Assembly: GCA_037833965.1 (NCBI GenBank)
Contig: AP031352.1
Span: 27,530,501 to 27,594,500 of the forward strand
Reading direction: 5' to 3'
Length of the DNA stretch: 64,000 nucleotides
Origin: Marchantia polymorpha subsp. ruderalis
Taxonomy: Eukaryota; Streptophyta; Marchantiopsida; Marchantiales; Marchantiaceae
The notes under the pieces were generated by a model. It was not told the DNA's origin and did not search any database. It saw only the letters and a list, made by a program, of their open reading frames with translations. The position numbers were made by a program, and so were the translations under genes. Of the stretch, positions 18,021-27,054 are shown piece after piece (within the stretch, counting starts at the first letter, position 1; every line of letters starts with the position of its first letter).

Positions 18021-19934
18021 ATGTCGACGAGCGATAGTGTGGGAAACCTGAGTGCGAGAGCCACACGGAAACTCCGTCGAGATTCAGAAAAAGCCGTGGA
18101 AACAAAACGGCGAACTAAAAAGAAGACCCCCGGTGAAGACTCTGCAGAAAGATCGCCATCACCGACTACTGGAAGACAAAGGCGTTCCAGTTCACCTACC
18201 GAGAGCATTGAGCTAACAGTTCTATTGGACATCCCTCCGACGGGAACTCTTCCTGAGTTTGGCCAACCTAGGATCAGTCCGTCGACAGGATCACCGATGG
18301 CAGAACATCAAGCCAATCTCCGCCAGGTGTTTTCCCAACCTACCACCAAACATTCGTATCCAAGATACACGGGAACGGGCGACGACGATGATGCAGATTC
18401 ATACATAAAGCTCTTCGAGTCGGTCTCCATCGCCAATCGTGAGACCAGTGATGAAGACAGACTACGAATCTTTCCTAGCCTGCTACGCAGACGAGCGCGT
18501 AGCTGGTACAACCATGAGAGCACCGACCCCACTGGCATCCGGACCTGGGCTCAGCTCAAGGAAAAGTTTCTGAGGCGGTTCCGCGAACTCGGATATGACA
18601 GTCGAGTTCTGACCCGACTTCGAAATCTTCGACGCGAGCGGAAGGAGAATCTTCGAGACTACACTGAGAGATTCCAAGACCTCCTAGATCGAATTCCGAA
18701 GACAGGCCCGGGAGAACCGTATTCGGTACAACAGGCAGTGGATTGGTATGTGACAGGGCTCTCAAGAGAAATGGAGACCTTCTGTAGGAGAGGCAAGACT
18801 GACACAATCCAAGATGTGATAGCTTCCGCGGAGACTTTTGAGACGTCAACCCTTGACACTCGAAGACGCGACCGACGGTCGACGAAGAAGAAGTCGCAAG
18901 GCGGACGTCGGAAGAGAAGGAACTCGCCTTCCTCGACAGAAGAGTCAAGTTCCTCCGAATCAAGTTCTTCCTCGGAAGAGGAAGAGGACTCGTCATCTTC
19001 AGAAGAAGAAAGACGGAAGAAGAAACGCAGTGCGACCAAGAAGAAGGATCGAGGTAAGGGAATCCCAGTGAAGACTCAAGGGGACATCGCAGCCAAGGTA
19101 GACAACCTGGTGAAGAATTTTGCGGACCTGAAAGTTCATGTAGTGGGAGGCCAAGACCGACGTAAATCACCTGCGAGACAACGAGCGAATCTCTGGTGTA
19201 CTACGTGCGGACAGGTGGGACATGCCAACACGGAGTGCATGTCCGCGCGGCCATCTTACCCAGTGAATGCGGTCGAATGGGCACCACAGTGGGAGAACCC
19301 CATGTATTATGCTGAGCCACCTATGTATTATGCTGAGCAGGTTGAGGACACCGCCTACTCAGTACAGACAGCTCCAGCTACAACTCCGAACCCACCGGTG
19401 CATATACCGCGCTTTGTTCCAAGGGAAATGGCGGGTACACTCCCACCAAGACGCATGGCACCTCCAGGCAATCACAACCGACCTCGACCACAATTCGATG
19501 GTTGCTACAACTGCGGAGACATGGGGCATTACGCGCCAAGTTGTCCCCACCCGAGGAAGCCAATGGGGTATGCACCATTGTGCAGCAATTGCAAGAAGTC
19601 CGGACATACAGCAGCTGAATGTGATCAGCCCCAACTCCCTAGGCCAGCCGTGCGTTTCGTATCAACACCTGGCAAGGAAGAAGTGCAGGTCAACCAGGTA
19701 GAACTGAGTTTGGACCCAGCTGAAGGAGACGAAGTATGGCCAGAGGAAGAAGTAATGTGCGGTCGGGTAGAAACCCGAAGTTCGAAGAGGAGAGGAGAAG
19801 GCCACGAGGACACTCGCCGCCTCGAGCGTAGGGAAGAGAGGAGGAAGTCTAAAGAAGTTAGAGAAGGCCAGAGGAGAAGGCCGGGTACACCTCCGGCTAT
19901 GAGAAACACCCAGCCGGAGCAGAACTCAGACTAG
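18021..19934 (+). CDS. gag: Gag polyprotein with three zinc knuckles (B)
   Basis: The structural protein of the virus-like particle, 637 residues. ATG 18021 is the first good start after the primer site. Residues about 135-245 match the retrotransposon Gag capsid-type domain (RRRARSWYNHE, then WAQLKEKFLRRF and LRDYTERFQDLLDRIP). A Ser/Glu-rich low-complexity stretch follows, near 305-335. Three CCHC zinc knuckles lie near residues 392 (CTTCGQVGHANTEC), 494 (CYNCGDMGHYAPSC) and 520 (CSNCKKSGHTAAEC); most plant gypsy Gags have one or two. The C-terminus is highly charged. It ends at TAG 19932-19934, after which the same frame stays open into protease, so readthrough could make Gag-Pro. The matching gene in C is split by element D. 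Confidence 0.92.
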   Translation: MSTSDSVGNLSARATRKLRRDSEKAVETKRRTKKKTPGEDSAERSPSPTTGRQRRSSSPTESIELTVLLDIPPTGTLPEFGQPRISPSTGSPMAEHQANLRQVFSQPTTKHSYPRYTGTGDDDDADSYIKLFESVSIANRETSDEDRLRIFPSLLRRRARSWYNHESTDPTGIRTWAQLKEKFLRRFRELGYDSRVLTRLRNLRRERKENLRDYTERFQDLLDRIPKTGPGEPYSVQQAVDWYVTGLSREMETFCRRGKTDTIQDVIASAETFETSTLDTRRRDRRSTKKKSQGGRRKRRNSPSSTEESSSSESSSSSEEEEDSSSSEEERRKKKRSATKKKDRGKGIPVKTQGDIAAKVDNLVKNFADLKVHVVGGQDRRKSPARQRANLWCTTCGQVGHANTECMSARPSYPVNAVEWAPQWENPMYYAEPPMYYAEQVEDTAYSVQTAPATTPNPPVHIPRFVPREMAGTLPPRRMAPPGNHNRPRPQFDGCYNCGDMGHYAPSCPHPRKPMGYAPLCSNCKKSGHTAAECDQPQLPRPAVRFVSTPGKEEVQVNQVELSLDPAEGDEVWPEEEVMCGRVETRSSKRRGEGHEDTRRLERREERRKSKEVREGQRRRPGTPPAMRNTQPEQNSD

Positions 19935-20849
19935 GCGGACAGGTATTCAGAAGAGTTCCGGACTCGAGATTACCTTCCGGACATCAAAGATGAGGTGAGT
20001 CACCTCATCAAGGAAGCACTGGGCGCCGGAATGACATCCGACGACCGGAAGGCGGTTAGGCCCCCTACACCCCTTCCGACCGCGAGTACAGGGAAACTTC
20101 CGGCCGTGACTTTTAACACTTCCTACGACATAGTGAAAGACATGGGGAGCCAGAGGGCAAATATTTCCTTCCACCAGTTGTTGGAAGACAATAAGACGTA
20201 CAGGAGGATGCTGATGCTTTCGTTGCGCCGACCACGCAAACCCCGAAAAGAGAAACTTCCGGCTGTGTACAGAGTGGAAGGAGGAGACCTGGGACCTCCA
20301 GAGATCGAAGTAGAGATCGGAGGCTGCGTCATTCAGAAGGTACCAGTGGACTCCGGCTCGGGCGTGAATATCATGACCGAGGAGACAGCGAACTCCTTGG
20401 GGTTCCAGACCTTCGAGCCTACATCCCGAGTATTGCGACTGGCCGATCAAACACGCAGAATGCCACTAGGAATGTTGAGCAATGTGAGAACCAACATTGG
20501 AGGAGTGGACTTTCAACTGTCCTACATAATACTGCAACCTCTGATGAAGAAAGGTTATGATGTGCTGCTTGGCAGACCTTGGCTATACGATGCCAAAGCA
20601 AGGTGTGACTGGAGTAGGAAGAGATTACAGTTCCGTAGCCCTGCTGACCCTCCGACTGTCATTACCGTACCGTGGACCAAGGTACCCCATGAGGGCGAAA
20701 CACCTTCCACCACCTCCGGTTACACAACCGGAGGGGAGACCAGCTCATCATGCACTTCAGAGACCGAAACGTCGGAAGAATTTGTGGGCTACGTCACTTG
20801 CTGCTCTATTGAGGAGGAAGGAGACGCGGTATATCCGGATGACGAATAG
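19935..20849 (+). CDS. pro: Aspartic protease (B), in frame after gag TAG
   Basis: A retropepsin-type protease that would process the polyprotein. The catalytic segment is VPVDSGSGVNIM, with DSG in place of the common DTG, and a second hydrophobic segment YDVLLGRPWL matches the typical GRPWL block. There is no convincing ATG near the beginning. The frame is continuous with gag apart from the single TAG at 19932-19934, so expression by readthrough is more likely than a separate start. It ends with TAG at 20847-20849, followed directly by CAACTA, and the same frame then continues into reverse transcriptase. The protease in element C has the same sequence. Confidence 0.88.
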   Translation, partial: ADRYSEEFRTRDYLPDIKDEVSHLIKEALGAGMTSDDRKAVRPPTPLPTASTGKLPAVTFNTSYDIVKDMGSQRANISFHQLLEDNKTYRRMLMLSLRRPRKPRKEKLPAVYRVEGGDLGPPEIEVEIGGCVIQKVPVDSGSGVNIMTEETANSLGFQTFEPTSRVLRLADQTRRMPLGMLSNVRTNIGGVDFQLSYIILQPLMKKGYDVLLGRPWLYDAKARCDWSRKRLQFRSPADPPTVITVPWTKVPHEGETPSTTSGYTTGGETSSSCTSETETSEEFVGYVTCCSIEEEGDAVYPDDE

Positions 20850-20855
20850 CAACTA
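20847..20855 (+). promoter_or_regulatory. Candidate stop-codon readthrough site TAGCAACTA (B)
   Basis: The in-frame TAG between protease and reverse transcriptase is followed by CAA CTA. This fits UAG-CAR-YYA, the context known to promote readthrough in tobamoviruses. No other stop interrupts the frame between protease and reverse transcriptase. The same nine bases occur in element C (26134-26142, minus strand). Confidence 0.65.
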
Positions 20856-22422
20856 GCAGCCGGACTGGGCAGAAGCGAGATCAGTCACACAGAGGGGATT
20901 GTTGACCCGAGTGATTGCTGCGAACTGCAACTCAGTCCAGGTAAAGGCTTGAAGGTGTCAAGCCAGGTACAAGGAGAAGAGTTGAACAGGGTACAGGCGT
21001 TTCTTCGCCAGTATGAGGATGTCTTCGCATGGAAGATTGAAGACATGAAAGGCATACCTGCAAGGTATGGAGAGCACAGAATCGACTTGTTGGACGAGGC
21101 AGTTCCGGTTCGCCAACGCCAATACAGGCTCAACCCAAAATATTCATTATTGGTGAAGGACGAAATCGATAAGTACCTGAGCGCAGGAATCATCTACCCG
21201 GTACTTAGTAGCGAGTGGGTGTCGCCTATCGTGATCGTGCCCAAGAAACTGACGGGTAAGATCCGGGTGTGTCAGGACTTCAGGAAGCTGAACGCAGCAA
21301 CGCGGAAGGACCATCACCCTCTTCCTTTCACGGACTCTATTCTGGACCATGTAGCAGGGCATGAATGCTACAGTTTCCTAGACGGATTTTCCGGCTACAA
21401 CCAGGTGTCCATCAGGGAACAGGACAAGGACAAAACAACCTTCACAACCGACTGGGGAACCTATGCTTATCACAAGATGCCGTTCGGTCTGTGCAACGCG
21501 CCAGCGACGTTCCAGCGGATGATGACAAACATCTTCCAAGAACACCTGAGGAAGTTCCTAGAAATTTTCATCGACGACTTTTGTGTCTTCGGTAAGAGGT
21601 CGGAGCACCTTAACCATCTTCGGCAAACGTTCGACAGATGTAGGGAGAGCAGCTTGTCCTTACACCCTGAGAAATGTTTTTTCTTCATGACCAGCAGAAT
21701 CCTGCTGGGGCACCGAGTTTCGTCCGATGGCATTGCAGTGGATGTAGAGAAGGTGAAGATTATTCTTGAACTGCAGCCGCCAACGCATCTGCGTGAGTTG
21801 AGGGCCTTCCTTGGCCATGTAGGTTATTACAGAAGGTTCATAAATATGTATGCCATCTTGGCAGCCGATCTGACGAAGCTGCTTAAGAAGGATGAACTCT
21901 ATGTGTGGGGCAAGGAGCAACAGCTGGCCTTTGAAACGCTCAAAGCCAAACTGACGACTGCTCCGGTTCTGAGAAGTCCGGATTGGAACAGACCTTTCCA
22001 TGTCTATGTAGACACGTCGGCGTTTGCAATCGGGGTGGTTCTCAGTCAGAAGGACGACAACAAGAAAGACTACCCGATTTACTTCGCGAGTCGTCAGTTG
22101 TCAGCAGCAGAGAAGAAGTACACGACAACTGAGAGGGAGGCGTTGGGAATGGTGTACTCCTGCAAGAAGTTCCGACATTATTTGATCTGCTATGAGTTCG
22201 TGTTTCATGTAGATCATTACGCCTTACAGCACCTGGTGAAGAAGGCGGATCTGTCCGGACGAATTGCCAGGTGGGTACTACTGCTGCAGGAATTCACCTA
22301 TACTGTACAGACACGGAAAGGCGTTCACCATGAGAACGCGGACTACCTCTCCCGACTATGGACCGAATCCATAGAAGAGGAAGTAGTGGATGATTTTCCC
22401 GACGAACAACTTTTTCAGTTGT
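20850..22422 (+). pseudogene. pol: Reverse transcriptase-RNase H (B), truncated
   Basis: The RT blocks are visible: SPIVIVPKKLTGKIRVCQDFRKLN, read as overlapping short motifs SPIVIVPKK and RVCQDFRKLN, then FLDGFSGYNQV, FGLCNAPATFQRMM and the catalytic IDDF. RNase H follows with HVYVDTSAFAIGVVL, TTEREALGM and FHVDHYALQHL, so the catalytic Asp and Glu residues are kept. The frame loses element sequence at about 22422, where inverted LTR sequence of C begins. An open frame continues about 66 codons into that LTR, giving a chimeric tail without meaning. Integrase is missing. The start follows the protease TAG by readthrough; there is no early ATG. Confidence 0.9.
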
Positions 22423-23261
22423 TCATTATCCGTCGGCGCCTTGCTGGAGGCGCACATCCAGTCGGATCGAATTATGCCGGCGCGCAGTCGTACCGCCTAT
22501 TTTGTCCTTTATGCCTCGTCCGTTGCTGCCGGCGCATATCCGCCAGCGCAACTCATGTCAGCGCATCCGACTGTCAGCGCCACGTCGGAGGCGTACATCC
22601 GACCGGCGCTTTCCTTCCATGAACAGCCGCCAAAGGCGCTTCCGACTCTGAGTGGGTTTCCTCCTATGAGCGCGTGATTCCACCGAAGGCGCATCGCCGA
22701 GGGCGTACGGGAATCCTTTCCGGCTGTGAACCCTAGCGCGAACGGCGCATGTCCGGCTACGAGTTTTCCGACGCTCATAACTTCTCCATTCCTGATCCAT
22801 CTCCGACGCTCTTGGACTCGTTAGAACGAGCATCCCGAGCTCTTTCTAATGCAACTTTAACCAACTGGATCTACCGTGTATCCCGATTGTTATGAAGGTT
22901 TTCCCTTTTCGTGCTAGCGGCGCTTCGCCGAAGGCGCACTCATGGTCGGATGCCTTTAGAGGTCCGGGCCCTTCTCCTGACGTCTTTAGCAAAACCTCCT
23001 CCTGAGGTGTCTGCGCCGGAAGCGTAGCTTCCTTATACGCTAGAGGCGCGTGAATAGAGACACCTCAAAAAGGAGCTTTTGCCGAAGGCGCCGAAGACGT
23101 TGGCGTTGGTACATCCGACTACGTGATTCTTTGTGCCCTCGTGACGATCTCATCAATCCACTCTATTTAGCGTACCCTTCTCTAGCTACAAACACTGCTT
23201 TGGTACTAGTTTTCTAAAATTGTTTAAATTCTGCAAAAAAAACAAAAAGTGTGTTACCACA
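22423..23261 (-). repeat. 3' LTR of element C, first 0.84 kb only
   Basis: It starts (minus strand) TGTGGTAACACAC at 23261, next to the polypurine tract, and stops at 22423 where it meets RT of element B. It carries one copy of a 17-base unit (CGCATCCGACTGTCAG) that is doubled in the 5' LTR. Confidence 0.9.
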
Positions 23262-23274
23262 TGCCCCCCTCCTC
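23262..23274 (-). promoter_or_regulatory. Polypurine tract (C)
   Basis: GAGGAGGGGGGCA on the minus strand abuts the 3' LTR start. It is identical to the tract in E3. Confidence 0.88.
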
Positions 23275-23298
23275 AAATTTGAGCGCCCACGCGAACAT

Positions 23299-24282
23299 TT
23301 ACACGTGGTATTTCTTCAGACGCCATCCGTTCACGCGGGTGCCAAACCATTCTCCCGTCAGTTCTGCGAGTTGGATGGATCCATTTGGAAAAACTTCTAT
23401 CACCTTGTAAGGTCCCATCCACCTCAAGTGGAGCTTGCCTGGAAATCTAGCATGTCTGCTATCGTATAGCAGAGCCAAGTCGCCCTTCTCCAGCAGTACT
23501 GGTTTGAGTCTTCGATCGTACTTCTCCTTCCGCCTGAGTTGTAATTGCTTTGTTCGATCTTCGGCTTCTTGACGTCTTTCCTCCAGTGCCATTACCTCTT
23601 GCAGTCGATATGCCTGACTTTCCTCCGCGTCCAGCCTTCTCTGATCTAAGGTCCTCTTCGTAGGTATCTCGAATTCGATGGGTAAGATCGGATGCTGCCC
23701 ATAAACTAGGAAGTAAGGTGTTTGCCTGGTGGTGACTTTTTCTGCCGTTCTATATGCCCATAAGGCGGCCGGTAGCTTGGTGTCCCAGTCATGAGCATGG
23801 TTTACAGTTACCTTGAGGAGTATCTTACAGAGTAATCCATTGGACTTCTCTGTCAGACCATTTGCCTTGGGGTTGTAAGGAGTAGTCTTCCGATGCTTAA
23901 TCTGGAAGTGCCGCGTCAAACTCTCTATCACCTGATTCAGAAAGTGCGTCCCTCTGTCACTGACTATTTCTAGGGGGCACCCGTAGCGTGTGATGATTGA
24001 TTCGAATAGGAACCGTGCTACTGCGGCTGCGTCGTCGTGCCTTGTGGCTTCTGCCTCCACCATCTTGGTCGCATAGTCTGTTGCTACCAATATGTAGCGC
24101 CTGCGCGTGCCTTTAGTGACAGGTTGTATTGGTCCCACGAAGTCGATCCCCCATTTTTCAAACGGTGCCAATGGCATGATTGGTGTAAGAGGCCATCTCG
24201 TGGTCGGAGTCGGCCTTCCCGTTCTCTGGCAGCTGTCGCATTTGCGAACGTAGTCGTGTACATCTTTGAACATCGTCGGCCA
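23299..24282 (-). CDS. int: Integrase (C), after an in-frame TGA
   Basis: This enzyme inserts the element's DNA. The zinc-binding region straddles the upstream stop: the HH part (GGHYATRN) lies before it and the CC part (RKCDSCQRTGRP) after it. The catalytic triad is visible: Asp in KWGIDFVGP, Asp in VSDRGTHF, and Glu in ANGLTEKSNGLL. A GPY/F-type C-terminal domain follows (LRWMGPYKVIEVFPNGS) and the protein ends GWRLKKYHV without a chromodomain. TGA at 24283-24285 separates it from RNase H in the same frame, where related proteins have an aromatic residue in a GYxWPTM-like motif. This is most simply a point mutation. Element B lacks the region, so no second copy is available for comparison. 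Confidence 0.88.
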   Translation of the reverse strand, partial: WPTMFKDVHDYVRKCDSCQRTGRPTPTTRWPLTPIMPLAPFEKWGIDFVGPIQPVTKGTRRRYILVATDYATKMVEAEATRHDDAAAVARFLFESIITRYGCPLEIVSDRGTHFLNQVIESLTRHFQIKHRKTTPYNPKANGLTEKSNGLLCKILLKVTVNHAHDWDTKLPAALWAYRTAEKVTTRQTPYFLVYGQHPILPIEFEIPTKRTLDQRRLDAEESQAYRLQEVMALEERRQEAEDRTKQLQLRRKEKYDRRLKPVLLEKGDLALLYDSRHARFPGKLHLRWMGPYKVIEVFPNGSIQLAELTGEWFGTRVNGWRLKKYHV

Positions 24283-26139
24283 TCAGTATCCTGCATTCAC
24301 AATTTTGGTCACTGTGTTTCTGGTGGCGTAGTGACCACCAGCGTCTTCTGTGTGCATGGCTTTGACAACTCGCGGTACTTCAGACTCCTCTAGACATCTG
24401 CACAACCTCTCGTCTGCCATTTTCTTGAACAAGACCCCTTGTTGGAGCTGGTAAGGTCCCGCTTTATGAACGAAGACTGTGCGCTGCTCTGCATCCAATC
24501 CTTCCGGACATTGGAGTGTGAGCAGGAACCTGTATAAGTCCGCGTACCTGGACTCATGGCTGGCGGACAACTGAAAAAGTTGTTCGTCGGGAAAATCATC
24601 CACTACTTCCTCTTCTATGGATTCGGTCCATAGTCGGGAGAGGTAGTCCGCGTTCTCATGGTGAACGCCTTTCCGTGTCTGTACAGTATAGGTGAATTCC
24701 TGCAGCAGTAGTACCCACCTGGCAATTCGTCCGGACAGATCCGCCTTCTTCACCAGGTGCTGTAAGGCGTAATGATCTACATGAAACACGAACTCATAGC
24801 AGATCAAATAATGTCGGAACTTCTTGCAGGAGTACACCATTCCCAACGCCTCCCTCTCAGTTGTCGTGTACTTCTTCTCTGCTGCTGACAACTGACGACT
24901 CGCGAAGTAAATCGGGTAGTCTTTCTTGTTGTCGTCCTTCTGACTGAGAACCACCCCGATTGCAAACGCCGACGTGTCTACATAGACATGGAAAGGTCTG
25001 TTCCAATCCGGACTTCTCAGAACCGGAGCAGTCGTCAGTTTGGCTTTGAGCGTTTCAAAGGCCAGCTGTTGCTCCTTGCCCCACACATAGGGTTCATCCT
25101 TCTTAAGCAGCTTCGTCAGATCGGCTGCCAAGATGGCATACATATTTATGAACCTTCTGTAATAACCTACATGGCCAAGGAAGGCCCTCAACTCACGCAG
25201 ATGCGTTGGCGGCTGCAGTTCAAGAATAATCTTCACCTTCTCTACATCCACTGCAATGCCATCGGACGAAACTCGGTGCCCCAGCAGGATTCCGCTGGTC
25301 ATGAAGAAAAAACATTTCTCAGGGTGTAAGGACAAGCTGCTCTCCCTACATCTGTCGAACGTTTGCCGAAGATGGTTAAGGTGCTCCGACCTCTTACCGA
25401 AGACACAAAAGTCGTCGATGAAAATTTCTAGGAACTTCCTCAGGTGTTCTTGGAAGATGTTTGTCATCATCCGCTGGAACGTCGCTGGCGCGTTGCACAG
25501 ACCGAACGGCATCTTGTGATAAGCATAGGTTCCCCAGTCGGTTGTGAAGGTTGTTTTGTCCATGTCCTGTTCCCTGATGGACACCTGGTTGTAGCCGGAA
25601 AATCCGTCTAGGAAACTGTAGCATTCATGCCCTGCTACATGGTCCAGAATAGAGTCCGTGAAAGGAAGAGGGTGATGGTCCTTCCGCGTTGCTGCGTTCA
25701 GCTTCCTGAAGTCCTGACACACCCGGATCTTACCCGTCAGTTTCTTGGGCACGATCACGATAGGCGACACCCACTCGCTACTAAGTACCGGGTAGATGAT
25801 TCCTGCGCTCAGGTACTTATCGATTTCGTCCTTCACCAATAATGAATATTTTGGGTTGAGCCTGTATTGGCGTTGGCGAACCGGAACTGCCTCGTCCAAC
25901 AAGTCGATTCTGTGCTCTCCATACCTTGCAGGTATGCCTTTCATGTCTTCAATCTTCCATGCGAAGACATCCTCATACTGGCGAAGAAACGCCTGTACCC
26001 TGTTCAACTCTTCTCCTTGTACCTGGCTTGACACCTTCAAGCCTTTACCTGGACTGAGTTGCAGTTCGCAGCAATCACTCGGGTCAACAATCCCCTCTGT
26101 GTGACTGATCTCGCTTCTGCCCAGTCCGGCTGCTAGTTG
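24283..26139 (-). CDS. pol: Reverse transcriptase-RNase H (C)
   Basis: The enzyme copies the RNA into DNA and removes the RNA strand. It has the same motifs as in element B: RVCQDFRKLN, FLDGFSGYNQV, FGLCNAPATF and catalytic IDDF, then RNase H with YVDTSAFAIG, TTEREAL and FHVDHYALQHL. After RNase H come an integrase linker and the start of the integrase zinc region (GGHYATRN). The frame opens right after the protease TAG (26140-26142) and has no other stop until TGA 24283-24285. Only a handful of residues differ from element B. Confidence 0.9.
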   Translation of the reverse strand, partial: QLAAGLGRSEISHTEGIVDPSDCCELQLSPGKGLKVSSQVQGEELNRVQAFLRQYEDVFAWKIEDMKGIPARYGEHRIDLLDEAVPVRQRQYRLNPKYSLLVKDEIDKYLSAGIIYPVLSSEWVSPIVIVPKKLTGKIRVCQDFRKLNAATRKDHHPLPFTDSILDHVAGHECYSFLDGFSGYNQVSIREQDMDKTTFTTDWGTYAYHKMPFGLCNAPATFQRMMTNIFQEHLRKFLEIFIDDFCVFGKRSEHLNHLRQTFDRCRESSLSLHPEKCFFFMTSGILLGHRVSSDGIAVDVEKVKIILELQPPTHLRELRAFLGHVGYYRRFINMYAILAADLTKLLKKDEPYVWGKEQQLAFETLKAKLTTAPVLRSPDWNRPFHVYVDTSAFAIGVVLSQKDDNKKDYPIYFASRQLSAAEKKYTTTEREALGMVYSCKKFRHYLICYEFVFHVDHYALQHLVKKADLSGRIARWVLLLQEFTYTVQTRKGVHHENADYLSRLWTESIEEEVVDDFPDEQLFQLSASHESRYADLYRFLLTLQCPEGLDAEQRTVFVHKAGPYQLQQGVLFKKMADERLCRCLEESEVPRVVKAMHTEDAGGHYATRNTVTKIVNAGY

Positions 26140-26142
26140 CTA
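26134..26142 (-). promoter_or_regulatory. Candidate stop-codon readthrough site TAGCAACTA (C)
   Basis: Minus-strand TAG CAA CTA between protease and reverse transcriptase, identical to the site in element B and in the same frame as both genes. Confidence 0.65.
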
Positions 26143-27054
26143 TTCGTCATCCGGATATACCGCGTCTCCTTCCTCCTCAATAGAGCAGCAAGTGACGTAG
26201 CCCACAAATTCTTCCGACGTTTCGGTCTCTGAAGTGCATGATGAGCTGGTCTCCCCTCCGGTTGTGTAACCGGAGGTGGTGGAAGGTGTTTCGCCCTCAT
26301 GGGGTACCTTGGTCCACGGTACGGTAATGACAGTCGGAGGGTCAGCAGGGCTACGGAACTGTAATCTCTTCCTACTCCAGTCACACCTTGCTTTGGCATC
26401 GTATAGCCAAGGTCTGCCAAGCAGCACATCATAACCTTTCTTCATCAGAGGTTGCAGTATTATGTAGGACAGTTGAAAGTCCACTCCTCCAATGTTGGTT
26501 CTCACATTGCTCAACATTCCTAGTGGCATTCTGCGTGTTTGATCGGCCAGTCGCAATACTCGGGATGTAGGCTCGAAGGTCTGGAACCCCAAGGAGTTCG
26601 CTGTCTCCTCGGTCATGATATTCACGCCCGAGCCGGAGTCCACTGGTACCTTCTGAATGACGCAGCCTCCGATCTCTACTTCGATCTCTGGAGGTCCCAG
26701 GTCTCCTCCTTCCACTCTGTACACAGCCGGAAGTTTCTCTTTTCGGGGTTTGCGTGGTCGGCGCAACGAAAGCATCAGCATCCTCCTGTACGTCTTATTG
26801 TCTTCCAACAACTGGTGGAAGGAAATATTTGCCCTCTGGCTCCCCATGTCTTTCACTATGTCGTAGGAAGTGTTAAAAGTCACGGCCGGAAGTTTCCCTG
26901 TACTCGCGGTCGGAAGGGGTGTAGGGGGCCTAACCGCCTTCCGGTCGTCGGATGTCATTCCGGCGCCCAGTGCTTCCTTGATGAGGTGACTCACCTCATC
27001 TTTGATGTCCGGAAGGTAATCTCGAGTCCGGAACTCTTCTGAATACCTGTCCGC
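26140..27054 (-). CDS. pro: Aspartic protease (C)
   Basis: The same 284-residue core as in B, with VPVDSGSGVNIM as the catalytic segment and YDVLLGRPWL downstream. It is in frame with gag and separated from it by one TAG at 27055-27057. No early ATG is present, so production by readthrough of the gag stop is the likely route. The C-terminal region is rich in Ser, Thr and Glu and may be a linker. Confidence 0.88.
   Translation of the reverse strand, partial: ADRYSEEFRTRDYLPDIKDEVSHLIKEALGAGMTSDDRKAVRPPTPLPTASTGKLPAVTFNTSYDIVKDMGSQRANISFHQLLEDNKTYRRMLMLSLRRPRKPRKEKLPAVYRVEGGDLGPPEIEVEIGGCVIQKVPVDSGSGVNIMTEETANSLGFQTFEPTSRVLRLADQTRRMPLGMLSNVRTNIGGVDFQLSYIILQPLMKKGYDVLLGRPWLYDAKARCDWSRKRLQFRSPADPPTVITVPWTKVPHEGETPSTTSGYTTGGETSSSCTSETETSEEFVGYVTCCSIEEEGDAVYPDDE

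Larger units (their letters stand above)
13114..22422 (+). mobile_element. B: family-1 Ty3/gypsy element, truncated in RT/RNase H
   Basis: The order is 5' LTR, primer-binding site, gag, protease, reverse transcriptase and RNase H. The element then stops inside the RNase H/integrase linker at about 22422 and is joined to the truncated 3' LTR of element C in opposite orientation. Integrase and 3' LTR are absent, so it is defective for its own integration. Its coding regions are nearly identical to those of C: protease is identical, and RT differs at a few residues such as K/M, R/G and L/P. The domain order, tRNA-Asp-like primer site, lack of a chromodomain and long LTR suggest the Tat/Athila side of plant gypsy elements. 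Confidence 0.93.
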
